Shown here: piece by piece, positions 36,600-44,200 of the stretch
Numbering within the stretch: position 1 is the stretch's first letter
How the letters are laid out: each line of letters begins with the position of its first letter
From: Gilvimarinus xylanilyticus
GTDB lineage: Bacteria > Pseudomonadota > Gammaproteobacteria > Pseudomonadales > Cellvibrionaceae
DNA: 64,000 bases
Direction: 5' to 3'
NCBI RefSeq assembly: GCF_024195295.1
Contig: NZ_JAMFTH010000001.1
Location: 1,977,428 to 2,041,427 of the forward strand
Translations under genes and position numbers: made by a program
Notes under the pieces: model-generated
What the model was told of the DNA's origin: nothing
What the model saw: the letters and a program-made list of their open reading frames with translations, nothing else
Database searches by the model: none

Positions 36600-37606
36600 T
36601 GACAACCGCACCTTTACGTATTGCCCTCACCCCCGGCGAGCCGGGGGGCATTGGCCCCGACCTGGCCCTGAGCCTCGCCCAGTCTGACCAGACACACGAT
36701 ATTGTCGCCATCGCCGACCCGGCGCTTCTGGCCGAGCGCGCCCGCCAGCTGCAAATGGACGTAACTATTTGCGAAGTGAGCGCCCAGGCGCCAGCCGCGC
36801 CCGCCCCCCAAGGCCAGCTGAACGTGCTGCCGATCGCCCTGCAGGCACCGGCCCAGGCGGGGCAACTAAACCCTGCCAATGCCCGCTATGTGCTGGACAC
36901 ACTAGACGCCGCCATCGACGGCTGCACTGCCCACCACTTTGACGCCTTAGTCACAGGCCCAGTGCACAAAGGGGTCATTAACGAAGCGGACATCGCTTTT
37001 AGCGGCCACACCGAGTATCTGGCCCAGCGCACCGACACCGAGCTGGTGGTGATGATGCTGGCCACCGAGGGGCTACGCGTGGCCCTGGTGACCACTCACC
37101 TCCCCCTAAAGGATGTGGCAGCGGCTATTACCCCCGAGCGGCTGGAGGCCATCACCCGCATTCTGCAACAAGACATGCAGCGTAAATTTGGGATCGCCGA
37201 GCCCCAGATTTTGGTGTGCGGGCTAAACCCCCACGCTGGCGAAGGCGGCCACCTGGGCCGCGAAGAGATCGAGGTTATTGAGCCGGTGTTAGAGCGCTTG
37301 CGCCGCGAGGGCTTTGCCTTAAACGGCCCCCTGCCAGCGGATACCCTATTCACCCCCAAATATTTACAAAATGCCGACGCAGTACTGGCCATGTACCACG
37401 ACCAGGGGCTGCCGGTTCTTAAATACAAAGGCTTTGGCCAGGCGGTTAACATTACCCTGGGCCTGCCCATTATTCGCACTTCGGTGGACCATGGCACCGC
37501 GCTGGATCTGGCCGGTAGCGGCCGGGCCGACAGCGGCAGCCTGCATACCGCCCTTAACTATGCCTGCAATATGGCGCAGGCACGTGGACACCTGACAAAC
37601 TCATGA
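36599..37606 (+). CDS. pdxA: 4-hydroxythreonine-4-phosphate dehydrogenase
   Basis: NAD-dependent enzyme of pyridoxal phosphate synthesis (DXP-dependent route). The 335-residue protein has [15 protein letters not shown] at the start, [20 protein letters not shown], and the metal-binding histidines in [20 protein letters not shown] and [17 protein letters not shown]. Normal length. It is joined to surA by a TAATG junction and to rsmA by an ATGA overlap. Confidence 0.97.
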   Translation: MTTAPLRIALTPGEPGGIGPDLALSLAQSDQTHDIVAIADPALLAERARQLQMDVTICEVSAQAPAAPAPQGQLNVLPIALQAPAQAGQLNPANARYVLDTLDAAIDGCTAHHFDALVTGPVHKGVINEADIAFSGHTEYLAQRTDTELVVMMLATEGLRVALVTTHLPLKDVAAAITPERLEAITRILQQDMQRKFGIAEPQILVCGLNPHAGEGGHLGREEIEVIEPVLERLRREGFALNGPLPADTLFTPKYLQNADAVLAMYHDQGLPVLKYKGFGQAVNITLGLPIIRTSVDHGTALDLAGSGRADSGSLHTALNYACNMAQARGHLTNS

Positions 37607-38418
37607 ATTACACCCCGGGCAACCCCCACCGCGCGCGCAAGCGCTTTGGGCAAAACTTTCTGATCGATCACACCATTATTCAGCAAATCGCGCGCTCGGT
37701 AAGTCCCAAAGCGGGTGAAATCATTGTGGAAATTGGTCCGGGCCAGGGTGCGCTGACCGAGCCCTTAGCCGAGCGCGCCGAAACCCTTCACGTCATTGAG
37801 TTGGACCGGGACTTAGTGCCCTGGCTTAAAGTGCGCTTTGAAAAGCATCCGGGCTTTCGCTTGCATCAAACGGATGCGCTTAAATTTGACTTTGCCCAAC
37901 TCGCCGAAGCCGACAAACCGCTGCGTATTGTGGGCAACCTGCCCTACAATATCTCTACCCCGCTTATCTTTCACCTGATTAGCTACGCCGATCAAGTGAA
38001 AGACATGCACTTTATGCTGCAAAAAGAGGTGGTTAAAAGGCTTGCCGCCGCCCCCGGCGAAAAAGCCTATGGACGGCTGTCGGTAATGGTGCAGTACTAC
38101 TGCCAGGTCAACTGGTTGTTTGATGTACCACCGGGCTCGTTTGACCCGGCGCCCAAGGTAGATTCAGCCATTGTCCGCCTGGCGCCCTACAAAACACTCC
38201 CCCACCCGGCACGCAATATTAAAACCCTGGAAAAACTGGTGACCGCCGCGTTCGGGCAGCGCCGTAAAACCCTGCGCAATGCGCTGAAAACCTGGCTGGG
38301 TGCTGAGCAGCTGGAAGGCTTACCGGTGGATATAACCAAACGCGCCGAGGCTCTCAGCCTGGCCGATTTTGTCGCCCTAAGCGACGCCATAGACGATCGA
38401 TTAAACGAAGGACCATGA
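37603..38418 (+). CDS. rsmA: 16S rRNA dimethyladenosine transferase
   Basis: Dimethylates A1518 and A1519 of 16S rRNA in late 30S assembly. The 271-residue protein shows [18 protein letters not shown], the SAM loop [14 protein letters not shown], and the catalytic [12 protein letters not shown] motif. Overlaps pdxA and apaG by four bases each. Confidence 0.97.
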   Translation: MNYTPGNPHRARKRFGQNFLIDHTIIQQIARSVSPKAGEIIVEIGPGQGALTEPLAERAETLHVIELDRDLVPWLKVRFEKHPGFRLHQTDALKFDFAQLAEADKPLRIVGNLPYNISTPLIFHLISYADQVKDMHFMLQKEVVKRLAAAPGEKAYGRLSVMVQYYCQVNWLFDVPPGSFDPAPKVDSAIVRLAPYKTLPHPARNIKTLEKLVTAAFGQRRKTLRNALKTWLGAEQLEGLPVDITKRAEALSLADFVALSDAIDDRLNEGP

Positions 38419-38783
38419 ACGAGATACACATTGAAGTTGAAACCGGCTATTTACCCGAGCAATCGGCTCCCGAGCAAAGCCGCTATGCATTCCGCTACAC
38501 CATTACCATCCACAACCACGGCGCGCAATCGGCGCAACTGGTAAGCCGCTACTGGCGTATTACCGACGCCGACGATCAGGTGCAAGAGGTCAAAGGTCAG
38601 GGCGTGGTAGGCGAGCAACCCACCATCCAGCCGGGCAGTTCATACCGCTATACCAGCGGCGCGGTGCTGCAAACCGAGGGCGGCACCATGGAGGGCAGCT
38701 ACCAAATGCGCCACGCCGATGGCGGTGAGTTTGAAACCCCGATTCCCGCCTTTGCGCTGGTACAGCCGGGCGCACTCCATTAA
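38415..38783 (+). CDS. apaG: ApaG family protein (Co2+/Mg2+ efflux protein)
   Basis: A 122-residue single-domain beta-sandwich protein. Visible family segments are YAFRYTITIHNHGAQSAQLV, RYWRITDADDQVQEVKGQGV and YRYTSGAVLQTEGGTMEGSY. ApaG has been linked to cobalt/magnesium homeostasis and to binding nucleotides, but its exact role is not settled. It stands in the conserved rsmA-apaG-apaH order, overlapping rsmA by four bases. Confidence 0.95.
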   Translation: MNEIHIEVETGYLPEQSAPEQSRYAFRYTITIHNHGAQSAQLVSRYWRITDADDQVQEVKGQGVVGEQPTIQPGSSYRYTSGAVLQTEGGTMEGSYQMRHADGGEFETPIPAFALVQPGALH

Positions 38784-38795
38784 AGTTGGGAAACT

Positions 38796-39620
38796 ATGAG
38801 TACTTACGCTGTCGGCGACATTCAAGGCTGCCTGGAGCCGCTGCAACGGTTGCTTGATCAGGTAGCTTTTGACCCCACCTATGATCGCCTGTGGGTCGCG
38901 GGCGATATGGTTAACCGCGGCCCCCGCTCGCTCGCCACCCTAAGGTTTTTACACGGTTTAGGCGACTGCGTTACCGCCGTGCTGGGCAACCACGATCTGC
39001 ATTTTCTGGCGGTGGCCTATGGTCACAAAAAGAAAGGCTCGTTCGATACTCTGGATGCTCTGCTACAGGCTCCCGACCGCGACGAATTGATTCACTGGCT
39101 ACGCCACCGCCATCTACTGTATACCGACGCACAGCTGGACTACACCATGGTACACGCGGGCATTCCCCCCATCTGGACACTGGGTCAGGCCCAGGCGCTG
39201 GCCCGGGAAGTCGAGGCGGTGCTGCAAAGCGATTATATTGACGCGTTTCTGGCCAATATGTACGGCAACAAACCCAACCGCTGGCGCAACCGACTGCTGG
39301 GCTACGAACGCCTGCGGGTGATTACCAATTACTTTACCCGTATGCGCTTTTGCACGGTCGAGGGCGAGCTGGAATTTGATAACAAGGCGGCACCGGGACG
39401 GTCACACCAGCGCGGCTTCCTGCCCTGGTTTGCGCACACTGACCACCAATGTCGCCGCGAGCGCATTGTCTTTGGCCACTGGGCGGCTCTGGAGGGGCGC
39501 GCCGACGCCCGCAATGTTACCGCACTGGACACCGGTTGCGTCTGGGGGGGCTGTCTTACCGCTTTGCGTTTAGAGGACGGCCAGCTGTTTCGCACCCAAT
39601 GCAGTGACGAAGACGTGTAA
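38796..39620 (+). CDS. apaH: Symmetrical bis(5'-nucleosyl)-tetraphosphatase
   Basis: Hydrolyses Ap4A to two ADP; also decaps Np4-capped RNA in enterobacteria. The 274-residue metallophosphatase has YAVGDIQGCLEPLQRLL, WVAGDMVNRGP and LGNHDLHFLAV, the three metal-binding motifs, in the first 70 residues, and VFGHWAALEGR later. It ends four bases before the convergent diguanylate cyclase gene, so there is no room for a separate terminator between them. Confidence 0.96.
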   Translation: MSTYAVGDIQGCLEPLQRLLDQVAFDPTYDRLWVAGDMVNRGPRSLATLRFLHGLGDCVTAVLGNHDLHFLAVAYGHKKKGSFDTLDALLQAPDRDELIHWLRHRHLLYTDAQLDYTMVHAGIPPIWTLGQAQALAREVEAVLQSDYIDAFLANMYGNKPNRWRNRLLGYERLRVITNYFTRMRFCTVEGELEFDNKAAPGRSHQRGFLPWFAHTDHQCRRERIVFGHWAALEGRADARNVTALDTGCVWGGCLTALRLEDGQLFRTQCSDEDV

Positions 39621-39623
39621 ACG

Positions 39624-40925
39624 TTATCGCGGCGCCACTTCCACGCGGTTGCGGCCGCGCTCTTTGGCAAGGTACAAGGCTTTATCAGCGGCTTTAAACA
39701 GCGCATCCACGCCCTCACCACCTTTAAGGCTGGCAACGCCAAAACTGGCGGTCACCCGGCCTATCTCAGCAAAATCCTGTTGGGCAATTAAATCTTTTAG
39801 TTTGCGAGCGACATGCTCGGCGTAATTCATTCGAGTATTGCGACACACCAGCACAAACTCTTCGCCGCCCCACCGGGCAAATAAATCTGTGGCGCGAATA
39901 TGCTCGTGCACCAGCGCCGATATTTTTGTCAGTACCAGGTCACCGGCTGCGTGACCGTATTGATCATTCACCGCTTTAAAGTGATCGACATCCATCATCA
40001 CAATAGAAAAGGGCTTGCGGCTGTGACGCCACTCCCACAGCCCCTGCTTTACCGCCTCTTCGATTCCCTGACGATTAAATGCCCCGGTTAAACTATCGGT
40101 TTTAGCCAGGGTTTCCAGTTCGCGGCTGCGGCTATCCAACAAGGCATTTACTTCAATCAATTCCTGTTCACGGCGCTTGCGCTCGCGCAACTCACCGGTC
40201 AGGCGCAGCACGCGATAGAGCAAAAACACCAGCACTAGCAGGGCCCAGACTATAATAATGGCGAGATACCAGTCGGCGGTCCCATAGCGCTGCCCTATCA
40301 GCTCGATACGGTGCAGGGTGAAGTTCTGCTCACCTAATCTGTGGGTCGAACCACTTTGAATTTCAATGCTTACCAGATTATCGAACTGTGGGTGACTCAA
40401 ATTGGGGGGAATATCTTTCTCACGAAGCCACCAATTAGCCACAAAAAAATCGCCAAAGCTCAGCTCGTAAAAACCCTGAGGGGAGCTGGCGGCAAACTCT
40501 ACCTGGTTATACTTGGTGGAAATATTATCGCTGACAGTACTGTAGCGCGGGTCGAAATTACGCAAAAACACCCTTACCGACTTGTTCGTACCCTCGTAAT
40601 CCAACCACAGGCGAACTGTGCGATAGTCGCTCATGTCCAGGCCCTGCGAGCGGCTTTGAGTAAGAAAGATCTCCATCCCGCAATAGGGATAGGGATTGCC
40701 GGCATTCAGATCGCAGCGCCACTGCAGCGCACCATCGGGGTTTTCCAGCAACTGGGTTTGGGTGGCGCCGCCGGCAATGGCATCGCCATACAGGCGCACA
40801 TTGGACTGCGAATGAGGCTCAAGCACCACGGTTTCGCGCAACAGCCAGTCTTGCCCGAAGATCGCTAAAGCAGTCAGGCATACCAAAACCAACAGTGCTT
40901 TTTCAAGCCGCATTTTGTTATTCAT
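39624..40925 (-). CDS. Membrane diguanylate cyclase with periplasmic sensor domain
   Basis: A 433-residue protein. A membrane helix near residues 8-25 is followed by a periplasmic domain of about 190 residues with beta-sandwich character (VRLWLDYEGTNKSVRVFLRN, FVANWWLREKDIPPNL), resembling the CIA30/CBM11-like fold; a second helix (WYLAIIIVWALLVLVFLLYRVL) and a short coiled coil lead to a GGDEF domain. The active site reads GGEEF and the inhibitory I-site RATD stands five residues before it, so the enzyme should make c-di-GMP and be product-inhibited. The ligand of the periplasmic domain is unknown. Confidence 0.92.
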   Translation of the reverse strand: MNNKMRLEKALLVLVCLTALAIFGQDWLLRETVVLEPHSQSNVRLYGDAIAGGATQTQLLENPDGALQWRCDLNAGNPYPYCGMEIFLTQSRSQGLDMSDYRTVRLWLDYEGTNKSVRVFLRNFDPRYSTVSDNISTKYNQVEFAASSPQGFYELSFGDFFVANWWLREKDIPPNLSHPQFDNLVSIEIQSGSTHRLGEQNFTLHRIELIGQRYGTADWYLAIIIVWALLVLVFLLYRVLRLTGELRERKRREQELIEVNALLDSRSRELETLAKTDSLTGAFNRQGIEEAVKQGLWEWRHSRKPFSIVMMDVDHFKAVNDQYGHAAGDLVLTKISALVHEHIRATDLFARWGGEEFVLVCRNTRMNYAEHVARKLKDLIAQQDFAEIGRVTASFGVASLKGGEGVDALFKAADKALYLAKERGRNRVEVAPR

Positions 40926-40961
40926 GGGCAGTACCCAATGGGTTCATTGTTATTATTGATC

Positions 40962-40985
40962 ACTCTGTGTAGTAGAGCACAGAGT
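40962..40985. promoter_or_regulatory. Perfect 8-bp dyad resembling a CRP/Vfr site
   Basis: ACTCTGTG and CACAGAGT flank an 8-base spacer. The inner TGTG-N8-CACA has the same spacing as the CRP consensus TGTGA-N6-TCACA, though the A/T of the core is T/G here. It is centred about 48 bases before the diguanylate cyclase start. Confidence 0.5.
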
Positions 40986-41070
40986 ATTAAACTTAACCAA
41001 CCACAAATACCTAAATGACAAGCGAACGCCTAATTTACAACTATATGGCGTATAAAATAGCATGAACGCG

Positions 41071-41103
41071 CCCCTCAGGGGAGCGGTTCTCCTCCCCGAG
41101 GGG
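41071..41103. repeat. Strong hairpin between the PA3496-like and cyclase genes
   Basis: CCCCTC-A-GGGGAG and CTCCCC-GAGGGG form a 12-bp stem with one bulged A and an 8-base loop. No T run follows on either strand, so it is not a standard terminator. A second, smaller perfect hairpin (CGGCGCA-TTC-TGCGCCG) lies at 41143-41159. Confidence 0.75.
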
Positions 41104-41223
41104 TATCTAGGCAACCTACTTGTCGATAGATCGGCCTGGCGTCGGCGCATTCTGCGCCGTTATTAACCTGACAATCATAGTTACCGGGTTAAGAGTCTTC
41201 GCGGTTAGACCTTGCACCGCCGT

Positions 41224-41415
41224 TTAAATCTCTGGGTCCCAGAGCTCGTCAAAACCCAGCTCGTCGCGCAGGCGCCTTTTTTCCAGGCGATCTTCCAGGC
41301 GCCGGCGCATTTCCAGTTGGCGTTGGTTGCTGTCCTTAATACTGACCGGCTGCTCCTGCGCCCGATCTTGCTCTTGTAGGTCCATCAAGGTGTCGTCATC
41401 GTGGTCTACAGTCAT
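41224..41415 (-). CDS. Small acidic/basic helical protein (PA3496-like)
   Basis: A 63-residue protein with an acidic N-terminal half (DHDDDTLMDLQEQDRAQEQ) and a charged helix RRRLEDRLEKRRLRDELGF near the C terminus. That helix resembles the small PA3496 family described as putative envelope-integrity proteins; the match is from memory and moderate. GAGAGG eight bases upstream of the ATG is a good ribosome site. No signal peptide or membrane helix. Confidence 0.65.
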   Translation of the reverse strand: MTVDHDDDTLMDLQEQDRAQEQPVSIKDSNQRQLEMRRRLEDRLEKRRLRDELGFDELWDPEI

Positions 41416-41630
41416 CTTTAATACCTCTCACGAAAAGCCCAAAGCGGATACTCCGCAACCATAAAACCTGCGCTATTTATCACAGTTTTTGAAAAACGCA
41501 AAAGCTTTTTATTGCTCTCTAACCCGGTATTACTTTGAACACTAAACGCTGTCCCAAGACAGCCGTATTACGGTGCGGTTAATAGCTGCTATAGTTGCAA
41601 GCACGTTGATTATTTAACCGAGAGAATGGC

Positions 41631-42089
41631 ATGAGTAAAACACAGAGAACCTGCGTTGGCTGGCGTGAATGGGTGTGTTTTCCGGATTTTGGGGGCTTTC
41701 ATGTAAAAGCCAAAGTGGATACTGGGGCCAAGACTTCGGCGCTTCATGCTTTTTTTGTGGAGCCCTTTACCCGCGATGAACGCCAGTGGGTGCGCTTCGG
41801 CCTACATCCCAAACAGGGCACTGACGAGCCCGAAGTCATCTGCGAGGCACCGGTAAAAGACCAGCGCACAGTCACCGACTCGGGTGGCCACAAAGAAGAG
41901 CGCTACGTGATAGAAACTGCGATACAAATAGACTCGTCCACCCATCTCACGGAACTCACCTTGACTAATCGCGAGTCAATGCTGTTTCGTATGCTGTTAG
42001 GACGCAACACCCTGGCGGGCCATTTTCAGGTAGACCCGGAACAATCGTTTTTATGCGGCGGCAGCAAAGAAAACCATGAGGCCCCATAG
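41631..42089 (+). CDS. rimB: RimB-type retropepsin-like protease
   Basis: A 152-residue cytoplasmic protein of the family earlier called ATP-dependent zinc protease (PF05618). The aspartyl-protease-like AKVDTGAKTSALHA motif is near residue 32; RMLLGRNTLAGHFQVDP near 122 is the conserved C-terminal motif. In Pseudomonas, RimB acts with RimA and RimK in controlling glutamylation of ribosomal protein S6. Here it lies 45 bases before rimK, and GAGAG precedes its ATG. A TATAGT -10-like box is at about 41590. Confidence 0.88.
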   Translation: MSKTQRTCVGWREWVCFPDFGGFHVKAKVDTGAKTSALHAFFVEPFTRDERQWVRFGLHPKQGTDEPEVICEAPVKDQRTVTDSGGHKEERYVIETAIQIDSSTHLTELTLTNRESMLFRMLLGRNTLAGHFQVDPEQSFLCGGSKENHEAP

Positions 42090-42134
42090 GCCCAGACTGA
42101 CGCGCACATTCACCCAATTTAATTAGGACTCTAA

Positions 42135-43040
42135 ATGAAAATTGCCATTTTATCTCGCAACAAAAACCTCTATTCCACTCGCCGCTTGGTCGAGGCCTGC
42201 GAAGAGCGCGGGCACGAAGCTCACATCATCGATATCCTCAAGTGCTATATGGACATTACACCCTCCAAGCCCGCAATGTGGTACAAGGGCGAGCAACTCG
42301 AGGACTTCGATGCGGTGATTCCGCGCATTGGCGCCTCGGTCACCCATTACGGCCTGGCTGTAATTCGCCAATTTGAGATGATGGGAGTTTACTGTCTGAC
42401 CGAATCGGTCGCACTGGGACGCTCGCGAGATAAACTGCGCGCCTTACAGCTGTTATCGCGCAAGGGCATTGGCCTGCCCCGCACCAGCTTTGCCCACAAT
42501 GTTCACAACACCAAAGAACTGATTAAACTCGTGGGCGGCGCCCCGCTGGTGGTTAAATTGTGCGAGGGCACTCAGGGCCGGGGGGTAGTGTTAGCGGAAA
42601 CCGCCAAAGCCGCCGAGAGTGTGATTGAAGCCTTCCGCGAACTGCGTGCCGAATTTTTGGTGCAAGAGTTTATTAAAGAGGCCGGCGGCAGTGATATCCG
42701 CTGCCTGGTCATTGGCAACAAGGTGGTCGCCGCCATGCAGCGCACCGCCCCCGATGGCGAGTTTCGCTCCAACCTGCACAGAGGCGGCAGCGCGCAGCTG
42801 ATCAAGCTAAACCCCAACGAGCGCAGCACCGCGATCAAGGCCGCGCAAACCATGGGTCTGAAAATCGCCGGGGTGGATGTGCTGCGCTCCTCGCGTGGGC
42901 CGCTGATTATGGAAGTAAACTCCTCGCCCGGACTTGAGGGTATCGAGGGCGCAACCAACAAAGATGTCGCCGGTGCCATTATTAAGTTTATTGAAGAAAA
43001 TGCCCGCCCTCACGCCAACCGCACCAAAGGTAAAGGATGA
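42135..43040 (+). CDS. rimK: Ribosomal protein S6 glutamate ligase
   Basis: ATP-grasp ligase that adds glutamate residues to the C terminus of S6 and can make polyglutamate. The 301-residue protein matches E. coli RimK in length and has [35 protein letters not shown] (ATP-binding lysines and Gly-rich loop), [15 protein letters not shown], and the metal site [15 protein letters not shown]. It overlaps the following M14-family gene by four bases (ATGA). Confidence 0.96.
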   Translation: MKIAILSRNKNLYSTRRLVEACEERGHEAHIIDILKCYMDITPSKPAMWYKGEQLEDFDAVIPRIGASVTHYGLAVIRQFEMMGVYCLTESVALGRSRDKLRALQLLSRKGIGLPRTSFAHNVHNTKELIKLVGGAPLVVKLCEGTQGRGVVLAETAKAAESVIEAFRELRAEFLVQEFIKEAGGSDIRCLVIGNKVVAAMQRTAPDGEFRSNLHRGGSAQLIKLNPNERSTAIKAAQTMGLKIAGVDVLRSSRGPLIMEVNSSPGLEGIEGATNKDVAGAIIKFIEENARPHANRTKGKG

Positions 43041-44116
43041 GCAGTACCCGTAACCAAACGGTAACCATTGGCGGTCAGGAGATCGCTCCGGGGGAACAAA
43101 AAAGTGTCGACATCCCCCTGGCCGCCATGTACACCCACACGGATGTGGGACTGACCGTACATGTGATTAACGGCAAGCGTCCGGGCCCGTGTTTACTTTT
43201 AACCGCCGCAGTACACGGCGACGAAATTAACGGCGTCGAGATTATCCGCCGGGTGCTGGGCATTAAAGAGCTGAACAAGATGCGCGGCACCCTACTCGCG
43301 ATTCCGGTGGTAAACGTGCACGGTTTTTTAAATCAGGCGCGCTACCTGCCCGATGGACGAGATTTAAATCGCTGTTTTCCCGGCAGTGAAAAGGGCTCGC
43401 TGGCCGGACGCGTCGCGCACACCTTATCCAATGAAATACTGGACCATTGCACCCACTGCATTGACTTGCATACCGGCGCTCGCCACCGCACTAATTTGCC
43501 ACAAATTCGGGTGGACTTAAGCGGCGAAGAAACCCGCCAACTGGCTATGGCCTTTGGCTCACCGGTTATTCTGGATGCCAAATTGCGCGAGGGTTCGCTG
43601 CGCCAAACGGCGGCAGATAAGAATATTCCGCTGCTGTTATACGAAGCCGGCGAGGCGCTGCGCTTTGACGAATTTAGTATTCGCGCCGGCACCCGCGGGG
43701 TGATCAACGTAATGCGCGAGCTGTCCATGCTGCCGCGTAAATCCCGTGCCCGTAAAGTCTCGGAGGTCGCCATTGCCGACGACAGCCGCTGGGTACGCGC
43801 ACCGTCCAGCGGGGTCATGCGCACCATGGTTCGCCTGGGTGCGAGGGTAAAAAAGCGCACCATTTTGGCGTACATTACAGATCCGGTGGGCTTAACCCAG
43901 GTGCCGGTTTATTCCCCGGCCGAGGCCATTGTGATTGGTCTAACTCACCTGCCCCTGGTACACGAGGGTGAGGCCTTGTTTCACTTAGCCAATTACAGTA
44001 AAAAAATTCACCAGGTCGCCGACCAGGTGGTGGACTTTCACGATACCTTCGGTACCGCCGAAGACGATGAAGAGCCGTTCTTTATCGGCGAGGATGAGTC
44101 GTTAGAGAATGAGTAA
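43037..44116 (+). CDS. Succinylglutamate desuccinylase/aspartoacylase family hydrolase
   Basis: A 359-residue M14-like zinc amidohydrolase. The zinc ligands are in [18 protein letters not shown] (His and Glu) near residue 54; [17 protein letters not shown] near 144 gives the third His and a substrate arginine, and [11 protein letters not shown] near 208 holds the catalytic Glu. The C-terminal beta-barrel ([30 protein letters not shown]) is standard. Members deacylate succinyl-glutamate, N-acetyl-aspartate or related acylated amino acids. The rimB-rimK neighbourhood suggests a glutamyl substrate, as inference. It ends with an acidic tail. Confidence 0.92.
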   Translation: MSSTRNQTVTIGGQEIAPGEQKSVDIPLAAMYTHTDVGLTVHVINGKRPGPCLLLTAAVHGDEINGVEIIRRVLGIKELNKMRGTLLAIPVVNVHGFLNQARYLPDGRDLNRCFPGSEKGSLAGRVAHTLSNEILDHCTHCIDLHTGARHRTNLPQIRVDLSGEETRQLAMAFGSPVILDAKLREGSLRQTAADKNIPLLLYEAGEALRFDEFSIRAGTRGVINVMRELSMLPRKSRARKVSEVAIADDSRWVRAPSSGVMRTMVRLGARVKKRTILAYITDPVGLTQVPVYSPAEAIVIGLTHLPLVHEGEALFHLANYSKKIHQVADQVVDFHDTFGTAEDDEEPFFIGEDESLENE

Positions 44117-44138
44117 ATATGCAAGCGCCGCTTATTTC

Positions 44139-44166
44139 TGGATCCCCGTTCACACAGGGATGACCA
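44139..44166. repeat. REP-like hairpin between convergent genes
   Basis: TGGATCCC and GGGATGACCA form an interrupted stem around a CGTTCACACA loop, the shape of the widespread TGGAT-CCC...GGG-ATGAC intergenic repeats of gammaproteobacteria. It lies between two converging genes and may also act as a terminator; an A7 run follows after the CGGC that trails it. Confidence 0.45.
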
Positions 44167-44200
44167 CGGCAAAAAAATAGGATGAATAACGTTACTGCGG

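Noticed and set aside
40953-41150. A 65-residue open frame upstream of the cyclase gene
   Set aside because: It reads through both strong hairpins, has no ribosome site and encodes a low-complexity Arg-rich sequence.
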